64,000 nt of DNA from Blasia pusilla (taxonomy: Eukaryota > Marchantiophyta > Marchantiopsida > Blasiales), in assembly GCA_050084515.1 (NCBI GenBank), contig CM114273.1:26536001-26600000 (forward strand), given 5' to 3'. Under the pieces are notes generated by a model. That model ran no database searches, was not told the DNA's origin, and worked only from the letters and a program-made list of their open reading frames with translations. The translations under genes and the position numbers were made by a program. Below, piece by piece: positions 1-12,133 of this stretch. Numbering within the stretch: position 1 is the first letter of the stretch; the number at the start of each line of letters is the position of its first letter.

Positions 1-790
1 TTCAGAAAAAAATTTGAAATCTAGGACCAAGAAAACCAAAACATCTTGTATTGTGCATATCTAAAGCGGACATACATAGAGAAGATAAATATCCAACAAC
101 GTATCAACATATGAGTACGAGAAGGACTAAATAACACCTGGTTAAGTGTTGCGTTTGGTTTTGGATTTTTTAATATTGATCGGAAAGGAAAATTAAATTA
201 CTAAATTGATAAGATAAAAATGATGATTAATATTAGTATGAAAAAAATATGGAAGAAATAGAAAAAATGGAAAATTATTAGGATGGAAAGCATAAGAAAA
301 TGAATAAAAGAATATGGATAAAAACAAAAATGACCAATAATAGAGTAAATTTTTTGACCAAAAGAGAATATGAAAGGGTGAATAGACGAGTGCTAAACGA
401 AATGGACTAAATTCAATAGTCAGTGGTTGAGAAGTTCTTGTAACCTGCACTCATGTAAGGTTGAGAAGTTCTTCTAACTTTGGAATTTGTGCTATGAAAA
501 TCCATTAAACACCCATATGCCACCGGAATGTAGCAAATGACGTGTGTAAAAATGAGCGGGACAGTTATCCTCCACATGCCGCGGGACATCTAAACGTCAC
601 TTTGTATCCGTCCGAGCGCCGAAACGAAAGGATAAACATATCCGCTGCGCGCCGACGCGGATTCTCGACCCATGTCGCTGCCGCGACACGTCCTGCACGA
701 GGTTGGGGCGTGATCGGCAGCTTATGCCAACTTCCACTTGTCTGTCAAGAGGAGACTACGACTCCGGCGACCCCATCAAGCGTCAAGCGT
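1..790. other. Intergenic, no gene seen
   Basis: The first part is AT-rich, the rest more GC-rich. Open frames here have no recognisable domain and biased composition. A short direct repeat (GGTTGAGAAGTTCTT-like) occurs twice at about 426-480. Nothing else can be supported. Confidence 0.6.
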
Positions 791-968
791 GGCGGCTGGG
801 CCGCGGCCCCTACCGTCCCTGTAAGGCCTTCCAGAGTCCAGACTTCCAGAGAAAAAGAAATATGTCACGCGAAAGAAGTCTGGACTCTGGAAGGCCTTAC
901 AGGGACGGTAGGGGCCGCGGCCCAGCCGCCAGAGGCCAGACCCAAAGCGTGACATATTTCTTTTTCTC
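791..968. repeat. Two interlocked inverted repeats
   Basis: A perfect 56-bp inverted repeat has arms 791-846 and 875-930 around a 28-nt loop. A second perfect 22-bp inverted repeat pairs 849-870, which lies inside that loop, with 947-968, which lies outside the right arm. The two pairings are interlocked (pseudoknot-like order). Open frames across this stretch mirror each other and are artefacts of the symmetry. It could be a fold-back transposon, a hairpin RNA source or a template-switch scar; nothing seen decides which. Confidence 0.9.
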
Positions 969-2444
969 AAATGTGCCCTTGACACGCTCCAGGTTTGACC
1001 CTGTCTCCAATATTCACCTTTTGACCCTTCTGGCTGGGACCGTGTTAGGTATAGTACAAGATATCCATAATATACGTCAAACCTGGGTCGGGGAGCTTCA
1101 CCCGGAATCGCGGTGGGGATCTTTTCAAAAAATTCCTGATATGTTTAAAATAATGACGGATATTATGTTCAGGCTGTAAGGAGAGGCAAGTAACATCAAA
1201 AGTCAACAAGTATCCCCGTAATTTTTCATTCAAGTAAATATCCAGGTAAATATCTGATATTATAAATATGCATTGGGTGCATTTTTTTTTTTTTTTTTGC
1301 TGGCCAATAAATTGTGCCGGCCAAAAGAAATTTCCTGGCCTCCTTGTCTTCACATTCTAATACAAATTTCAAGTGTGAATGCTTCTTCAACTTGCAACAT
1401 TTTTTTCACAATTTCAACCCTTTTCACGTACTTGGCAGGATTTGGACCTGGCCAAGCCTCCCTTCCTTCCTCCCTCCCTCCCTTGGGAACCAATGATCAT
1501 AGAGAATTAGCCTTCAGAATTCAATCTCTCATTAGTCATGTGTTTTCCCCTTTGATGTTCTTATTACAATGACATCCTTGGCAAGAATTGAACCTGGCCA
1601 AGCCTCCCACTAGTTGGTAGCCAAGGATCCAACCCTTCATAACACTTGAAGCTTATTATACAGAGCTCCCAAGTATTACAAAAGGATCCATCCACTCCAA
1701 AATATGCACATAACTCATCTACCTCTTTACAACCCCAATTTTTTAACCCTACTTGTCTTGGAGGTATGTGGAGAGGATTCAATACCCTCATTGCATCAAT
1801 TAAACTATTATCCCTTAATCAGTCATGTAAACCAACACATACACTCTTAGAAAAATTCTTTTGGAATTTTAGAGCGGCCTCCAAATCCTTTCCAGTCAAA
1901 TCTCTCACCATATCGATGTTACGGAACTTTTGGCCCCTTAATCTCAGACTGCAAGCATTTCAGATATCCACCATGGGAACCAAAATGAGGCAAAAGATGA
2001 AAACTTGTATGCTATGAAAAGGGAGAAGCATTTAAGTTTTGGTTTTCCATAACAAAGTTCATTGTAGTGGAAGCAATTCATAATTCACTATACTACCAAT
2101 GATATTTACATCTACAATTTTTTATTGGAAAATTTTTCTGAGATTAGCAATATCAGAACAAAATATCAGCGAGAAAATGTAGTTGGTAGATCGTTTGAAA
2201 TGATCTCAACCTATTGTAAAAATTAGCAGCATTACCAGCGTCCTCAAATGGGAAATATCCATGAAATACATAAGAACTTATTCCAATGAGCGACATAATC
2301 AAGTAATCGCTTGCCAACTTGACAACCGACGAATTTTATGATACCTCTCTATAACCCTTTGGAAGTCATTGAACTTCTCTTGCAATGTTGCAAGAGCATA
2401 TTTTCTCTTGGAAGACCTCCTAAAATATGCAAAAAAACATTCAA
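969..2444. other. Intergenic, no gene seen
   Basis: Contains a poly(T) run near 1280-1298 and two similar 35-bp stretches (about 1429-1464 and 1575-1608) sharing GGCCAAGCCTCCC. No coding sequence is recognised. Confidence 0.5.
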
Positions 2445-2714
2445 AACAAGTGGACAGGTGGAGTTGTAGCATGTCGATGACATGAGGGTTGGCGAGCTGT
2501 TTGGATGTAACTTTTTTTTGAGAGGTCGGATGAGGTTTACTACATTTCTATTGCGTTGAGAGTGTCCTTTATGATGAAAACCCTCTTTTACTATACTTGG
2601 CTAGGTGACTGTTGATCGAGTCAAAATATCATACTTGTGCAAGTGTGTTACCATTTGGAGGGTTATATTTTGGGGAAGAGGCAAACAAGGGTATAAGAGA
2701 GGGAAAGAGGGCTT
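2445..2714 (+). repeat. Degenerate fragment of type II A repeat
   Basis: This stretch aligns by eye with the A repeat that starts just after it at 2715 (shared phrases include GTCGGATGAGGTT and the GTAACTT and GGGGAAGAG segments), but is much more diverged. It stops where the next A repeat begins. It is an older A copy into which element E5 inserted, or the remnant of a tandem terminal repeat. Confidence 0.6.
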
Positions 2715-3202
2715 TGTCACATCTTAGTTTGACGTAGGTAGAGTTCTATTGTATCGACTACATAGAGAGTCAGCAGGTTGTTCGGGTGTAACTTCGTCTC
2801 AAGATGTCGGATGAGGTTGGTGACAAGTTTGTTGTGTCCGGAGCATCATTTATGGCGATTTTCCTTTTTTGGTTTTAGTTCGGCACGTGACCCGTTGACC
2901 GAGTCAATGGTCACCTCGTAACCTGTGCACGTAGGTTACCATTGGTAGGGCTATTTTTGTGGGAAGAGCCTTTTGTCTCTTCCCAAAGGTATAAGAGTGA
3001 GGAAGATGGCTTTCCCAAGCTATCTTTCTCATGTTGAGCCTTAGGAGCGCCTCTCTTGCATAGACGTATGTGGATGTGTAGGAGTTAGGATGCTAGCATC
3101 CGGATTCCCTCATAGCGGAGGGTAGATGTGGTTCGATATGCCGTTGTAGATTCATGAGTGGAGTTTTAGGGCGGGTGAACCATTTTTACTACTCCTGATT
3201 TT
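2715..3202 (+). repeat. E5 left terminal A repeat (type II)
   Basis: Starts TGTCAC and matches, on the opposite strand, the A repeat of E2 (60868-61347). It contains the conserved block with the TATA-like TATAAGAG and a GGAAGATGGCTTTCC hairpin near 2990-3030. It runs straight into leader sequence with no B repeat, as at the other left ends of this family. Confidence 0.75.
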
Positions 3203-3480
3203 ATATGAGAAATATGCGAGGGGGTAGGGAATTGGTTGGTTGCAAATAGGCAAACCAATTGCCTTGGTGGGGAGTCCCTAGAGACGTGTGTGTGGTGTTT
3301 GTTTGTTGTTTTTCTATTTAGAAGGTTGTGCGCGGAAGCGCTATGTGTTTTGCTCAGATTTTGCTATTGCGGGTTGACGTGGGACAATGTCAGAGTGTAG
3401 CCCAGGTTGTGGCAATGAGTGTTCACGAGTGAGTGTCGGGAATGGCGGGAGAACAATCCACCATAGCCATCGTGAGGGCG

Positions 3481-4928
3481 GCTAGGCTAGGTCACAGTCG
3501 CTTAGCCTAGATCAAAACATTTAGATCACATGGGGACCGAGTTAGGTCAGATATGGAAACCACGGCCGTGAGAGCCAAGGTCGCATAGGACAACACGTCA
3601 AAGAGATGTTAGGGCGGACGGAGGTAGTACCGTGCGGCAGAGTCGGGCGGAGAATATTGGAGTGTGCGAGCAGGTGGCCTGAGTTTGGCGTAAGGACGTT
3701 CAGGAGGCAAGAAGGCCAAGGAGGCGTCCCACTGCATCAAGTCCAGATGGGAGTAGCCATGTTCGAAGAGGAAGAGGCACTGCGGGGGCAATGTCCGGGA
3801 GAACCGGGGTTACGTGTTGACCTAGCCGGAAGAAATTTAGAATTTCCGATTCACTTTGCAAATCAACAACCAAAAACTGGCAGAATAGAGAGTTCTCCTT
3901 TGTATTTGTATCTCTTTAGCCGGCCGGATTCAGGAAAATATCAAAAATTACTGTTCTCGTCTGTAGAGACCGGAAATGTACCGGTTCTCGCCAAAAAACT
4001 ACCCGAACCCTGTGCGGGGGTCGCTGCCGTATAGGGTAGCATGCCGCGTGGCCTGCGCGTAAGGAGTAAATACAGGGGTGGCTTGGGAAGGCTGAGAGTT
4101 TGGGAGAGGGTTTGAGGATGTAGGTAGGCAGGCGGGGTTGAGTAACACCTAGCTGCCAAACTAGAGAGGGGTCGGGTGAGCTCCAAGAGACCTCCATAGG
4201 GTCGCGGAGCCATTATGGCTCCAGGATAGAGGGAATGGTAGGAGGAGACGGAGAGTCGGAGTTAAGGTGGAAGGAGGAGGCAATGTCCAAGGAGAACAGG
4301 GGTTACGTGTTGAGTTGGCGGGAAGAATTTGAGAATTTTTGATTCAGTTCGTCACTTATCGGCCAAAAACCGAGGGTTCAGGGAGGGTGTCCTTTGTATT
4401 CGTATCTGTTTAGCCGGATGGAATGACGAAAACTTCAAAAATTGCCGCTCGGTTTTGAAGAGACCGTAAATGTACCTGTTGTCATGAAAAAACTCCCTGG
4501 ACCTTGGGAGGAGGATTGGAGCAGCAAGGGCTGCGGTGTGGGAGCCGAAGGTAGCCCATACGTGCGTGACCCTAGAGGGATCCGCGTAAGGAGAGAGGAC
4601 GGGGCCCACATAGGGCCACGTGCCCAAATAGGGGAGCCACGACTTGTAGAGGAGCGAGGAGTAGGAAGAGACGGGGCTCATAGGGAGCCGCGCCTCAAGG
4701 AAGCGCCCAGGGACTCGTAAGGGGCTATTATGGCTCCAGGAAAATGAGGCAGGTACTCTTGTAGCTCATAAGGTACTACCGAGTGTAGAGACGCGAGTGA
4801 GTGTTGAGAAGGAAGTGCAACTAGCTAGGGTCCACATGGAGAGCAGCCACGTGATGAGCAAAAGTGCGAGCAGGGGAGATTTGCGTCCATAGGGAAGTGT
4901 GCGTTCGGTAGGTGTAGGACGAACGTGG
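3481..4928. repeat. Diverged tandem repeat of about 490 bp inside E5
   Basis: Two units start at about 3789 and 4281. Their first 225 bp (3789-4014 and 4281-4505) are clearly similar, beginning CAATGTCC and sharing CGGGGTTACGTGTTGA-like and TTTAGCCGG phrases. A third copy of only this segment lies at 20967-21192. Both units also carry an ATTATGGCTCCAGGA phrase near their ends (4212 and 4728). No coding capacity is recognised. It may be the internal repeat of a non-autonomous element. Confidence 0.7.
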
Positions 4929-5176
4929 TGTAGAAAATTGCTAAAGAAGCATAACTGGTGGGAAACGGCTCTCACACTCACACACTACTATGGAGAACTA
5001 AATTTTGCATTGAGAGAATGAGTGGAGGATGGTCCCCTTCTCAATTATATAGGCTATGTACAAGCAACCCTAACCCTAATCTTAACCATAGTCTCAAGTT
5101 AGAGTAACTATGATTAACTAACCCTAGTTAAGATAAGCGCGCTTAACTGACTAACTAAGATTAAGCCTCCCTACCA
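4929..5176 (-). repeat. Copia 3' LTR
   Basis: Begins TGTAGAAAATTGC on the plus strand and ends CTACCA. It matches 8671-8919 almost throughout. Two CCCTAA units near 5067-5080 are part of the LTR and not telomeric. Confidence 0.9.
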
Positions 5177-5199
5177 TATTTTGAAAGCATATGAAGAGT

Positions 5200-5850
5200 A
5201 TATTGTGGTTGTAGTAACCACATGCTCTCTCCAACCTTGATAAACTCAACACCAAGGAAGTACTTGAGTTCTCCCAAGTCCTTCATATCAAATTATGTTT
5301 GTAATTTTAGCTTGACTTGTTGTATCATATTCTCAATACTCCTAGTAATCAAGAGATCGTCGACATACAACAAAATGATAACTATATGATCTTGTCCTCT
5401 CAAGACATATAACGAGGAGTCAGAATCACATACCCTAAAACCCAACTCTTATAGGAGGTATGTAATCTTGCCATACCAAGCTCTTAGAGCTTGTTTGAGC
5501 CCGTATAGAGCTTTCTTCAACCTGCATACGCGAAATGGAAACTCGGGATGCTCATATTCAGTTGGTTGAGTCATATATACCTCCTCATATAGATATCCAT
5601 TCAAGAAGGCATTCTTGACGTCCATGTGATATAATCTCAACTTCTTACTTACTGCAACTGTAATCACTATTCTTGTAGTCGCCATCTTTGCAACAAGGCT
5701 AAATTTTTTCCCATAATCGATGCCATATTGTTGTGCATAGCCCTTAGCCACCAATCTTGCTTTGTATCTATTAACTCTACCATCTTGATTGTGCTTGATT
5801 TTGTAAACCTATTTGCAACCAATAGCTTCCTTACCTGAAAGTATATCAAC
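5200..5850 (-). pseudogene. Copia reverse transcriptase remnant, RNase H lost
   Basis: Reads MVAKGYAQQYGIDY, then DVKNAFLNGYLYEEVYMTQP, then CRLKKALYGLKQALRAWY, all hallmark copia blocks. The catalytic YVDD lies at 5356-5367 after one in-frame stop, and a DMKDLGELKYFLG block follows another stop. The frame runs into the LTR about 180 bp after YVDD, so thumb and RNase H are deleted. Confidence 0.9.
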
Positions 5851-6224
5851 TAGCTCTCGGGTCTGTTGATGTCTTAATGCAACAAGCTCTTCCTCCATAG
5901 CTTCAATCTATTCAACTTTACTTGCAGCTTCTTTACAACTCGGTTCCTGTTCTTAAAGGGTAGTCATCATATATGCATGATGTGTTGCAAAGAAACCTTC
6001 ATTTATGAATCTATGAACATGATGTGTGACTCTACTTGATCTACAAAGTTGTTGTTCAGAGGTAGATGCCTCTAACACTTGACTCAAACTCTGATTAGTG
6101 TCAACAGACTAAACATGTACTATTCTCGTCCATGGAATTACAGATTTAACAGACGAATCTAGGACCTCTCCTTATCCTATACTAGTACTTGGGGAATTTG
6201 AAGGCAATATGTGTTGGTTTACAT

Positions 6225-7180
6225 TCATATTCTCCCCCTTAACAACGAGTTTAGAGGTGGAATAGTCTCAAATGGAGCATACCATGACTTTAGCTCATCA
6301 AAGATAACATCGTGACTAATAATAAGTTGCCTAGAGGATGGAATGTAGCACTTATACACCTTAGTTCCATGAGCGTAGCCAATGAATATACATCTTTCAG
6401 ATTTGGATTCTAATTTCTGACGTCTTTTAGAAGGAACATCAACATAACAAATACAACCAAATACTTTCAAGAAGGAAAAATCAAGTTTACTTCCTGTAAA
6501 GACTTCGAATGGAGTCTTATCATGAACTCTTGATGTTGGAGTTCGGTTGATTAAGAAGACTGCACATGCTACAACCTCTGCCTAATACACCTTAGGCATG
6601 TTCTTCTCATTCAACATAGCTTGTGCCGCCTCAACAATATGTCGATTCTTCCTCTTAGCCACTCTTTTTAGTTGTGGAGTGTAATGGCAAGTCACTTTAG
6701 GTTGGATGCCATTTTGACGTAAATAGTCATCAAACTCTGTTGAAAGATACTCTCCTCCTCCATCACAATGCAATTTCAGAATCTGTTCTTCGGTCTGCTT
6801 CTCTACTAGAACTCTGAATATTTGGAAAACTGAGAATACCTCTAACTTGGCTTTCACAAAGTATACCCATATATATCTAGAGAAATCATCAATAAATGAA
6901 ACAAAGTACTGGAAACCACTAAGGCTATGTTGTGATGTAATCCACACATAATTGTGGATCAACTCCAATATCTTGGATGCTCTTCTACCTTACTTTGGAA
7001 AAGGAAATCTAGTTTTTTTTCCAAATTGGCAAGTTGGACATACATCTAACGTAGCAAAACTTGCTAATTTAGGAAGTCTTATTACTATATTAGATGATGA
7101 AAGACTCTGTAGTCTTTGAAGATTCTTATGTCCAATTCTCTTATGCCACACATTTAGATCTATGACTTGTTGGCCAGTTT
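6225..7180 (-). pseudogene. Copia integrase remnant
   Basis: Fragments follow the copia integrase order: a pre-integrase zinc region (about 7000-7180, CPTCQFGKK-like), a catalytic core with SFIDDFSRYIWVYF and LHCDGGGEYLS, and the C-terminal block KVFGCICYVDVPSKRRQKLESK with KCIFIGY-like and DVIFDE motifs (6225-6470). The first two acidic catalytic positions are visible. Stops separate the blocks, so no active enzyme is made. Integrase would have inserted cDNA with a 5-bp target duplication. Confidence 0.88.
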
Positions 7181-7329
7181 GACCATAGTTGTTTGAATCT
7201 CTGGAATAGAAACATCTAATTTGAATATTCTTCCAGATCTAGTTCCTTTGGCTATCATAGTCTGATCATCCATTGTTTCAATGAAATAACCATTTGTGTT
7301 AAACTTCACTTGATAACCCTGTTCTACTA

Positions 7330-8170
7330 TCTACCCTATAGAGATGAATTTTCTTGCAATGGTAGGAACATAGAGAACATTTCCAAGAGCACAAAGGCCA
7401 TCTGATGCTATTGGAAATTTACCGATATGCGTGATATGATATTGAGTGTCATCTCCTGTGAGCACAATTGCAAGATCTTTTACCGGCTCCATCTTCTGAG
7501 CTCGACCCCAACGGTTTCCACCATCATCACCTTGTGATTGTGTCTGATACTGATTCGTAGTTGATTGAGTGAAATTATATTGAGTGTCATTTCCTCCATA
7601 TGTTTGATATCCATCACGACCACGAAAGCTTCTACCACGACCTCTGCCTCTTCTTGATCCATAACTTGCAAATAGCGCACTCTCTTGTAGACTAGTCTAG
7701 ACGAGCTACCAATGGCTACTAGGCGCATCTCTTCACTGATTAACAGTGGGACTAACTCTTGAAAGATTGAATATTTTTCTCTCACAGAGATAGAGGTCTA
7801 AAAGGACTTGTAATCCTTTGGAAGGCCTTCAAGAGTGAACAAAATTAGATCATCATCTTCTATTGTCACTCCAATGCTATTCAACTGATCAACAATATGT
7901 ATGATGCTCAAAATATAATCATTGATGCGTTGCGATCCTTTCCTCACTTTGTTCAATTGATGTTTTAATTGAAGATTTCTGGCCTTTGTAGATTTCTAGA
8001 ACAGCTTTTCCAATACATCCTAGGCGTCCTTCGGAGTATCAACATCTTGAATGTGACCTATCATTGGTGAATTGATCGCTATTCAAATGTAGTCATTTAT
8101 CTAAGATCGTTATCTAGCTTCTCGCCTATGATTGCTGTTGAGTAATACTCCATGACAAACGATTTCACTC
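7330..8170 (-). pseudogene. Copia gag and protease remnant
   Basis: The minus strand encodes an Arg/Gly-rich gag tail (GRGRGRSFRGRDGY) followed by GDDTQYHITHIGKFPIAS and GNVLYVPTIARKFISIG. The latter is the stretch that surrounds the copia protease, in the family DSGATHHIT. The zinc knuckle and the protease DSG triad are not present where expected, so an internal deletion is likely. Frameshifts and stops break the rest of gag. Products would have packaged and processed the element RNA. Confidence 0.75.
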
Positions 8171-8670
8171 ACAAAAAATGTAGTTTCACGCTCTTCACTC
8201 CTCCAATTGAAGCATAGACCACTCCTACACAGAAATCGACCTGAAATTTTCCAAAATTGATCAACTGTATGAAAGAACTAGTCGAAATTGGCCTATAGAG
8301 AGCAACTTGCACAACTTTTTTTCACTAATTGCACTTTCCTACACTGAAATTGCTATTGTAGGAGCTCAGAATATCAAAATCGAACAATTTTGGATGCGTT
8401 GGAAAGCTCTTGACAAGCTCTACAAGACGGTATGATCCAGATTTTGATATTGTTGTAGCCTATGCGGAATCAGATGGCTAAATTGACCGGGAAAGTCCGA
8501 AAAAATGCCTCCAAAGTTTGATCACCGTGAAAGCTCCATCTGAAATCTGCACCCACTGAGCTTTGAACAAAATTTCCTCCACCCAAATTGAAATTGTGCC
8601 TTCTCTTGCCTCTCTTCTCTCCTCAAACACCAAGAATTTCAAATATTCTTCTCCTATCGCTCTGATACTA

Positions 8671-8919
8671 TGTAGAAAATTGCTAAAGAAGCATAATTGG
8701 TGGGAAACGGCTCTCTCACTCACACACCACCATGGAGAAAAAAATTTTGCAATGAGAGAATGAGTGGAGGCTGGTCCCCTTTTCAATTATATAGGATATG
8801 TACAAGCAACGCTAACCATAATCTTAATCATAGTCTCAAGTTAGACTAATTATGATTAACTAATCCTAGTTAAGATAATCGCGCTTAACTGACTAACCAA
8901 GATTAAGCTTTCCTACTTC
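8671..8919 (-). repeat. Copia 5' LTR
   Basis: Partner of 4929-5176. The primer-binding site lies directly at its left edge (8659-8670), which fixes the element as minus-strand. Its outer end reads CTACTT where the other LTR reads CTACCA, so the terminal dinucleotide has decayed. Confidence 0.9.
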
Positions 8920-8924
8920 GTGTG

Positions 8925-9695
8925 AGTACCAAATGTAGCAGTTCAGGTGTCTTATGAGCTTGATTGTAACTCAATCTTCAATACGTGGTAGGCTGACAAC
9001 GTTCTAGGTAACGTATTAAAAGGGTGACGGGGTTGGATCGGGATGTGGTAGCCTCGCCGACTAGGTTGGGTAGTGGATATGGTTGGGCATTTTCTTGGAG
9101 TTGTTGACTTGGAGTAGGTGAGCAGTGCTCAAGAGTGGCGGAGAGATTTTGAGACTAAATGTTTTTCGAGCAGGAATTGGGATTTGTGATGTGATTCGTT
9201 AGCGTGAGAGTCATTGATGGAGTTTGACTTGGTAGTATTGCACGCCAAACTAGTGTCGAGAATTCAGGACGGATGGTAGTTTTGGAGACACATGCCCCAA
9301 TACGGACGGATAGTCCGCATCTGCTGACGGAAGGTTCGACGTGTTGGTCGAGGAGAGTGTCGTGTCGTGTCGTGTCGTGTCGCGGAGGTTGTCGCACCAC
9401 ATGGAGGAGTCAGTGTTGATGGTGCCGTAGGTTGGAGGGGGTGATCAGGTAACCCATTGGAGTCCCTTTTCCCGCACTCATCCTTTGTGATTGAGAGTGC
9501 TCGGTATCAGGTAGTTGCTGATGGTAGATGGGTGTAGTGATGGTGACGAGTGTAAACTCTTTTCATGTGTAGCATGTTGGTGGATATACGGCGGTTGCCG
9601 AGTAGGGAAAGTGTGTATGACCGAGAATATGTTTGTGACTTAGGTGAGTTAGTCGGGAGGCTCATGGTGAGCCCGAGTGTTGAGTGTGCGTGAGG
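8925..9695 (+). other. E5 internal sequence between nested insertions
   Basis: No gene is recognised. It holds a short (CGTGT)n run at about 9357-9382. It resumes at 13613 after the chromovirus fragment. Confidence 0.5.
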
Positions 9696-10313
9696 CTCAA
9701 TGTCCTGCCGCATCCGCACGCATTCCACCATGTCGCGCAACCCTTGGTACTCTAGAGTGAATCGATCCCCAATCAACACCTTGAACTCCTCCCAACTCAG
9801 AGGTGACTCGCCGCCCAGATATTCCTCTCGTTGAGCTGTCCACCATTGTAGCGCATGATCCTTCAGGAAAGTAATGGCTACCGTCACCTTGTCCTGCTCA
9901 GTTGCCCTCTGCGCCTCGAAGTACAGTTCCAGTTCCGTAAGGAAATCCTTCACTTTCCGAGAACGCCCCACCCTAGTGAATGGCGTGGGCAGGTTTGTCT
10001 TGCAGAGCTTTTATCCTGCACCCAGAGTTCGAGTGGCCTCTAACTCTGCAATCCGCTTGCTTTGCTGGGATATCTGCTCCACCAACAGCTTCAACAAGTC
10101 CAACGTCTGGCTCGACTTGGTCCGTTCCCCTGAGTTTGGGCCTGATGGCCCCGCGGAAGGATTCGCCTTTGGGACGTCCTCACGACTGGCGCTCAGCTCT
10201 TTGGGAGTCTCCGTCTCCTCCATAGCTTCACGGTCCGGCATTGGTTCCTCTCTTGGTTCACGTTGCTTGATTCGGCGCTTCTTGGGTTGTTCTCCCTCGA
10301 TCGCCATTTTCAA
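9696..10313 (-). pseudogene. Chromovirus gag, 5' part only
   Basis: A charged N-terminal region (10313-10011, with EEPMPDREAMEETETPKEL and a LLKLLVEQISQQSKRIAELE coiled-coil stretch) is followed in another frame by a retrotransposon gag domain: KVKDFLTELELYFEAQRA, then ALQWWTAQREEY and LSWEEFKVLIGDRF. Gag similarity ends soon after VRMRQD near 9700, where the fragment stops. The frame change marks it as broken. Gag would form the virus-like particle. Confidence 0.8.
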
Positions 10314-10443
10314 GCCAACTCACTCAGATCTCCTCCTCGTTTCTTGCGTCCCTCCTCGAGCGTCTGAATCTAGCTGCTACCTTGAGTTTTCCCAAGCGTC
10401 CGGTTGATCCCACGACCCCAAGTTCTCGCTCACCAAGGATAAG

Positions 10444-10458
10444 CTCTGATACCACTTG
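10444..10458 (-). other. Primer-binding site, initiator tRNA-Met
   Basis: Minus-strand AGTGGTATCAGAGCTTA lies immediately beside the LTR end TGTCGCGCCCC. It includes TGGTATCAGAGC, complementary to the 3' end of plant initiator tRNA-Met, and fixes the LTR edge at 10459. Confidence 0.88.
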
Positions 10459-12107
10459 TCGCGCCCCTACTCTCCTTGAACGTCAATCTTTAGTGTTGCG
10501 GAAGCGTACGTTCAGTAGGTCATAATCTCATCGCCGATCTGCACCCAAACACGCACTCGTGTTAGTCGGGTCTAGGCCAATTAGCGTTCCAACCCACCGA
10601 GTTCTCAAGCTCAACCTTCCTTAGTTCCTAGTTTCCAAAACACAGCAAGTCCTTGGAACAGACTTCTTGGTTAGTCCAGGGATCTGAAACGGCACTTGCG
10701 CGCCTTGCGATCCCAACTGTTCAACGGTCCTCGTGTGAGTTCCAAACCGAGACCCAAGTAATTGAGTCGTGGGGTGTAATCCAAGAGGGATGTCTAAAAT
10801 CACCTCAATAGACTTGGTGCAGGTTTTCCAACCCAACCCCCAAACTCGCGTTCTGTTCCATGCCCTTGAGCCGCCCCGCGGCGCCCAAAGTGGGGTTCGG
10901 GTTCCAAGCACTCTCGAAGACCTTCCCCCTTACTAGTACTTTTGGGGTTCTCCAATAACCCCCCCCCCCTCCTTGGAAAAGGAGGGTCGGGCCTTTCATT
11001 GTGGCCCTCAACCCGACTCTACTTACAGTCGTTTCCGGGTTGTTTCTCAGCCACTGCTGCAGCATTTTCAAAGATCTTTAGTGCGTTTGAACTGGCTTTC
11101 CATAAGCTTTCTAACGCACCCTTATTTAATCCAAACGCATCTTGGCGCTAAAATTTATGGCCATAAATACAATCGGAAACTCTCAAACTCTAGTGGCGTT
11201 CCAAATCCGGATTCTTCCTTTTGGCAACCTACTTTCTAGACTCGACTTCTTTCAAGTCTCAATCCGCGTTTGGTCCAGGTTTCTCAGTCGCGACCACAAC
11301 ATCTGAAACGTGAAGCCTCGCTCGCTCGTGTCTCGTCTCTTGTCTCCTCTTTGAGACTACTCCAACGCACAAACCATCTTAGCGTGAGCCCGCTAATGTT
11401 TCGATGTTCCGCTTGGCACTCGTTTGGTCATGAGGGTCGCGACACTCACCCCTCTTTAGAGATTGATGCCCTCATCAACGCAAACCTTTGTTATGTCAAG
11501 TCTCTTGGGCAGCCTACCCTTTGACACTGAATTGCGTTCTGGTGGCTAACCCAAAATTCCTCTTAGTCTATAGTTGTCGCTTTGCCCCACTTAGAATTAT
11601 TAGCCTCTCCTCTTTGATAAGCCTGGACTAGTTCCAAGGAACTAACCTATCAAATAAGCTAACTAAGTGTGCAACCTTAGACTCTTCTGACTCATTCTTG
11701 TAAACATCACACCTGTTTACCTGGTCTACAAATCGTACTACTATTGGGTCGCTCTCGTATCCGACTTAGGCGCGTCACTAAGTTTACTTATGTAGCCACA
11801 AGTAAGATCACCCCAAGCCCCAAGACAAACTTCATCTGCCGCGCCGACGCTAGGGCGAGCCCGAGTGTAATCCAACACAAGGTCCTGTTCTAGGTGCTTA
11901 TCCACATACGAGCTCTCACCTCAAATACTCCTTGTCTGTCCTCTTGACGTACATCCTAAGCCTATGATGAACGACTCATAGCCATGCACTACCATATACA
12001 AATTGCAATCACTCTGGCATCGAATCTCCAAATTCATACACTCCTTTATTGCAACACTAGCATATTCTAGTTACAACGGCCTTCGGCCCAAGATTCCACT
12101 AGTTACA
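10459..12107 (-). repeat. Single chromovirus LTR
   Basis: One edge is fixed by the primer-binding site at 10459 (plus-strand TGTCGCGCCCC). The other must lie between the chromodomain stop (12134) and here. TTACA at 12103-12107, preceded on the minus strand by purine-rich GAGGAGAAGCTAGAGAC, gives 1649 bp; an identical CTAGTTACA ending at 12075 gives 1617 bp. With only one LTR the edge cannot be proved by comparison. No gene lies inside. Confidence 0.6.
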
Positions 12108-12133
12108 AGTCATGTCTCTAGCTTCTCCTCGTA

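Larger units (their letters stand above)
4929..8919 (-). mobile_element. Ty1/copia LTR retrotransposon, nested in E5
   Basis: Two direct repeats (4929-5176 and 8671-8919, about 248 bp) bound gag, integrase and reverse transcriptase remnants on the minus strand. A primer-binding site complementary to initiator tRNA-Met (TAGTATCAGAGC on the minus strand) abuts the right LTR at 8659-8670. Flanks CGTGG (4924-4928) and CGTGT (8920-8924) look like a slightly mutated 5-bp target duplication. Order on the minus strand is LTR-PBS-gag-protease remnant-integrase-reverse transcriptase-LTR, the copia order. The RNase H region is missing: the frame reaches the left LTR soon after the YVDD reverse transcriptase block. 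Stops and frameshifts show it is dead. Confidence 0.92.

Noticed and set aside
193-450. 85-residue minus-strand frame
   Set aside because: Phe/Tyr-rich composition from AT-rich DNA; no domain and no splice or promoter context.
542-1179. Several overlapping frames on both strands
   Set aside because: They arise from the inverted repeat at 791-968, which yields mirrored peptides.
1429-1608. Two tRNA-like or SINE-like motifs (GGCAAGAATTGAACC)
   Set aside because: Box B similarity is weak and no box A or cloverleaf could be drawn.
5067-5090. Telomere-like CCCTAA units
   Set aside because: Only two units, inside a copia LTR and mutated in the partner LTR; not an interstitial telomere.
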